A stretch of DNA of 64,000 nucleotides. Origin: Atrichornis clamosus. Its lineage: Eukaryota > Chordata > Aves > Passeriformes > Menuridae. The notes beneath the pieces were generated by a model. The model searched no databases and had not been told where the DNA came from. It saw nothing but the letters and a program-made list of their open reading frames with translations. The position numbers and the translations under genes were made by a program. How positions within the stretch are numbered: position 1 is the stretch's first letter; every line of letters begins with the position of its first letter. The DNA is taken from NCBI GenBank assembly GCA_013400975.1, contig WBMZ01015597.1, positions 1 through 64,000 of the forward strand, written 5' to 3'. Shown one piece after another: positions 60,216-64,000 of the stretch.

Positions 60216-62700
60216 ACCATCTTGTGGGTATGACTGCAGTGTGACATGCATGTACTGTTGTACATGCTGAGAACTGGAATGCAGTCCATGGAGTGGTGGA
60301 GTGAGCTTTCATACTTGTGGGCTTGGTCACAAGGTTGCTTAAATGCTCACTTCCTGGACAATTTTTAATCTCTTAGAGTGCTCTAGTAGTTGTAGGGAGC
60401 TGTAGTGTGGGTGCTTGCACCCAGAATGCTGCAAGCAGTTGCTGAAAAGCCATTTGAAGGTTTGCACAGCTGCTGCAGAATATTTCCAAACTGGTTGCAG
60501 AAGGAGTTGCATCCTTGGCACAGTCTCCCTGGTTCTCACTGATGTCTCTGCTTTTCTTCTGTGAATTTGATGTAATGACAGGGCAGCTAAAGAGAAGCAT
60601 GAGGATTCACTTTAGTTGAATTCCAGGGAACTTCATGTTGTTTGGTACTGTACAAAGGAAGGTAAAAAGTATTTTTGGTGTAAGTTTCTGTTGAGTGTTC
60701 TGCCAGTCCACCCTGCAGTCTGGCTGGCCTGTGGTTATGTTCTAAGTGAGCACTTGCTGAGTGGAATGATGTGCCAGGTGCTGAGTGAAGGCCTGAAGCT
60801 GTCCAGCCCTGCCCAGACTAAGAGCTTTGAACACTCTTTGCCTCCTGACAGTGTTCCTTTGTGTACAAAGCAACAAATGTGTTTAACTGGGAGTTCTGAT
60901 TCCCAAGTTCATTTTGTATCACAGCTGCAAATGCAGTTTAACCACCCAAACCAACAGCTGAGGGCTCAGCTTGTTGCACATGTGGTCCTAAGCTGTCCAG
61001 AGGGAAGGCTGTGTCCAGTGCTAATAGCACTTAGTGTCAGTAGCCCTCCCTGTTTTCTTGCTAGTTGAGTTTTAATCCTCTTACGCCAGTTGAGACTAGG
61101 GAAATGTGGCAGCTCAACATTTTTTTCTGTGAACAAATAAGAAAGGTTGTACAGTCCTGTTACAGCACTGAAGCTGTTGGTTGCAGCCATGGAAGGTTCT
61201 GGTGCAGGTGTTTGAGGGGATATGCTCAGTAATTTGTGTTCCAGTCTCTGATGTATTGTCTTCAACTTTGTTGCAAGTTTTTCTATTACCTGGGCATTCC
61301 TGGTCTTGGTCTGAGCTACTCTGCCTGCCTCCGCTGTGGGAGAGGGCAGGATGCTTTGAATGGGCAAGGCACGACCTTTAATGCACTGTTACAGCTTGGG
61401 AATGCAAAGGTGGAAGCTGTTTGACTATGAGTGTTGCCTTCCAGTGTATATCAGTGGGTTAAATCTACTACATGAAGGTTAAAAGTGACTGAAATGTGTA
61501 TTTCCCATAACGCTTATGGTTTAAATCCTTTCAGGCATTGTGCACGAGCACTTGACGTGTCAGTGGTTTGCAGCTGATATTGCTGCATACAGCGAAAGCT
61601 GTCTGGGCAGGAATTTAAATACATTTGTGCAAAGCTCTGAAATGCAGCAGAGGGAGGCAGGGACGTCAAATCCTGCCTTGACCCTGCACTTCCACAAGCA
61701 GTTCCTGTATCTCCGGTGGCGTGGAGATGGCAGTAACTGTGCAGCACAAAGAGGCAGAATCAGGAATATGCTTTAAGGGGTAGGTATATTCTGAAAGGCA
61801 CTTACTACTGGCTGCAGTAGACTGCAGTTAATGTGAAGCATTCCGAGAATAAAAATAGCATAGCTCTGAATGCAGTTGTAGGCAGTTATGACCCCTTTGG
61901 TAGCTGCTGTTTGTGTCCGCCCTCAGTGCCGGCAGGGCCGGGCTGCACTCGGGGTGGGGCAGTGCTGGCGTCTGCTCAGCCAGGGCTGCGGTTGGGGGCG
62001 GAGGCTCAGCAGCCACCCGGGAGAACGCAGGAGGGCTGAGGGTTGGCATTCCCCACACCCAAGTGCAAGGGCACAGTATCTTTGAGCATTTCCTACATTA
62101 ATTCAGATGCTGTGCAGACTCGGTACTTGAAACTCTGTTCAGTTGGAGCCACCCTGTCTGGAATGATTGCTTAGGTAGGTATGAAGTGTCTGTCTTTGGG
62201 CAAAATGGCCTCCTGCGAAATTCCACTTGGCTCTTAAGATTTCTGTTCTAAATGCACTCAGGAAAGAAAGCTTCATCCTCTGCCTAAAGCACAAGCTCAC
62301 TGTGGGATAGGTGTAGATTCTGGTTTGTTTACAGAGCTTGCTGTGGAATGGTGGGGAAGAAGGAGACAATAATGAAGCAGTACCCAGGAGGGGGCGAGAG
62401 TTATGTCCCCCTGCCCTCAGAGGGAGCCTGTGAAGGGAGAGCACTGATTCCAGCAGGCCAGACTCCAGGGTCTGCTCCCGTCAGGACTGCTCCAAACCAG
62501 AGGAGGCTGCTTTCCTTCAGAAAGAAGGTATGCTCAGAGGGTGTGGTAACTTTGATTTCTTTTTTTTTGTTTGGTTGGGTTTTTTTTTTTTTTAAATTTT
62601 TTTAAAAGAATGGAAGCCCACTGAGCTTGCACCAAGAGATTCGGTCCCCTCCTGATTTCAAATTCTTTTCTGAAGTTACCTCTGGAGAAAACATGACCAG
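60216..62700. other. 3' flank of GTF2B, no gene seen
   Basis: Mixed-composition DNA with a local GC-rich patch at about 61.9-62.05 kb and a T-rich tract at 62.55-62.61 kb. A 150-codon plus-strand frame near 60.6 kb lacks recognisable domains and is within chance expectation for this much DNA. Confidence 0.55.
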
Positions 62701-64000
62701 CCACTTCAAGAAACAGCAAAATCATGTTTGAGACACAATTTACAAATTACTCTATTTAGAACTTTAATTTGTGATATTAATGACTGCAAAACACTTAGAA
62801 TGACATTTGTTAAAGGCACATTTCATTTTAATGCATAGTGTACCATTCTAAAATATCCTAATTTCCTTACAAAGTGCTTGAGCAGCCACATACAGATAAA
62901 GTATAGCAAAATATATTTACAATCTAGGGTTTAAATCTTAATCTGCCTAAAAATATTTTAAAAACTACAGAGATAAAATTAGTGCTTTTTTCAGCTTAAC
63001 TGGGTGAACATACCCTGCCCTCTAATTTTTTCTATTTTTTTAAGTGATTTGCTTAGATTAAAAAAAGATTTCTGTACAAGATGTAGTTACAAAAAGGTAT
63101 GTTTGAGGATACTTTCATGAGTATTAAGCACCCTGTTAGATGCTTATATATGTATTTGGGAACCAAAAAGGGTGAGCTGACTGTACCTCAAAAGTACTGG
63201 TTTCAGCTAGATACAGGAACATAATTTGTTTCTTATCAATATAGAACCTGGAAACAAGGAATGCTGAGGAGTTGACTCACTGCCCAACGTGATTTGTAGC
63301 ACTGGGAAGGTGCCTGCTTCATTCCTGTAGGGAACTGGCCTGATCTAGAGCTATTAACCATGATTTTATTGTTTTCTCCCTTAAGCCTCTCCCCTGCCTA
63401 ACCCTGCAGGTGTGTCCAGCATCATGATTTTAAACCACCACCTTAGCATTGCATACTCCAGTGGTTTGTGTTTATTAGTTCAAAGAAGAAAGTTACCAGT
63501 TTTTAATTCGAGTGTGATTCTCACTCACTGTCTTAGCCCATGAACAGCAAACTCCTGGCCAGGATGAACCTGTGAGGTTACAGTGCTGAATAGTGCTAGA
63601 GGTAAGGACTACGTGGGAAATTTATTTTCCAAGAATTAATGTTTGCCCACAGAACAGCAGATGCCAAAAATAGGTCTTGGTTTACAAATACACACAGTGT
63701 CTGGTCTAAATTATTTTTCAACTTTTGAGGTACAGCTTTTAGTGTTAAGGGGATTAGAAAATATACACTGTTTCTATCAAAAATATTTATACATTCTGTT
63801 ACAATATATTGCTTTTTACCCTCAGTAACTGCCAATCCAGGGGCTGGAGGTCAGTGGCCTACATGGATACATTTTTTTGTTCACTTGGCCACTGTGCAAC
63901 ATTAATGAAGTGGTACAATTAAATTAACTTGCCTGGAGGTAAGAATACATTACAACTTCCAAATATACATGTTCACAGCATGTATACATTGAAAATCCTT
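62700..64000 (-). other. AT-rich right edge, possible 3' UTR of a convergent gene
   Basis: The composition becomes smoothly AT-rich. On the minus strand there are AATAAA or ATTAAA words near 62763, 62827, 63367 and 63618. In human, PKN2 is convergent with GTF2B at this position, so this may be its 3' UTR. No coding exon is visible and the assignment is inference only. Confidence 0.25.

Noticed and set aside
60616..61068. A 150-codon plus-strand frame downstream of GTF2B
   Set aside because: A few frames of this length are expected by chance in 64 kb; it has no domains and sits past the poly(A) signals.
1..64000. CRISPR arrays, operons, bacterial or phage systems
   Set aside because: The window is vertebrate nuclear DNA with spliced genes; no regularly spaced repeats or prokaryotic gene clusters occur.

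Overview
This is vertebrate nuclear DNA, almost certainly from a bird. It is AT-rich with three sharp CpG islands and holds two multi-exon protein genes whose introns all follow the GT-AG rule. A solitary long terminal repeat at 34.4-34.9 kb resembles an LTR family that I recall as abundant in songbirds and related neoavian birds. That is my main reason for suggesting a passerine or related land bird; the exact species cannot be read from the window.

Layout, left to right. (1) 1-0.67 kb: a CpG island with a good splice donor on the minus strand, probably the promoter and non-coding first exon of a gene that runs leftward out of the window. (2) 0.7-10.4 kb: AT-rich intergenic DNA with no gene that I can support. 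(3) 10.4-33.95 kb, plus strand: KYAT3 (CCBL2), a PLP-dependent kynurenine aminotransferase / cysteine-S-conjugate beta-lyase. It has a CpG-island promoter, a mitochondrial leader exon at 15.1 kb and twelve further coding exons, giving an intact predicted protein of 453 residues. (4) 34.0-37.4 kb: an intergenic spacer carrying the solo LTR. (5) 37.4-60.2 kb, plus strand: GTF2B, encoding general transcription factor TFIIB. It has seven coding exons and an intact product of 316 residues, the length of the human protein. (6) 60.2-64 kb: 3' flank with no supportable coding exon. By synteny the right edge may enter the 3' UTR of a convergent gene.

The two genes lie head to tail but are functionally unrelated: one handles tryptophan and cysteine-conjugate metabolism, the other recruits RNA polymerase II to promoters. 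The order KYAT3-GTF2B matches the human 1p22 locus, where PKN2 lies beyond GTF2B and guanylate-binding-protein and LRRC8 genes lie beyond KYAT3. Naming the unseen neighbours is inference from synteny.

I found no previously undescribed system. The best second-look items are two perfect inverted repeats flanking GTF2B exon 3, the KYAT3 leader exon with a second in-frame start, the LTR between the genes, and promoter motifs near GTF2B. Exon boundaries were read by hand from splice sites, reading phase and recalled human proteins; no alignment was run.
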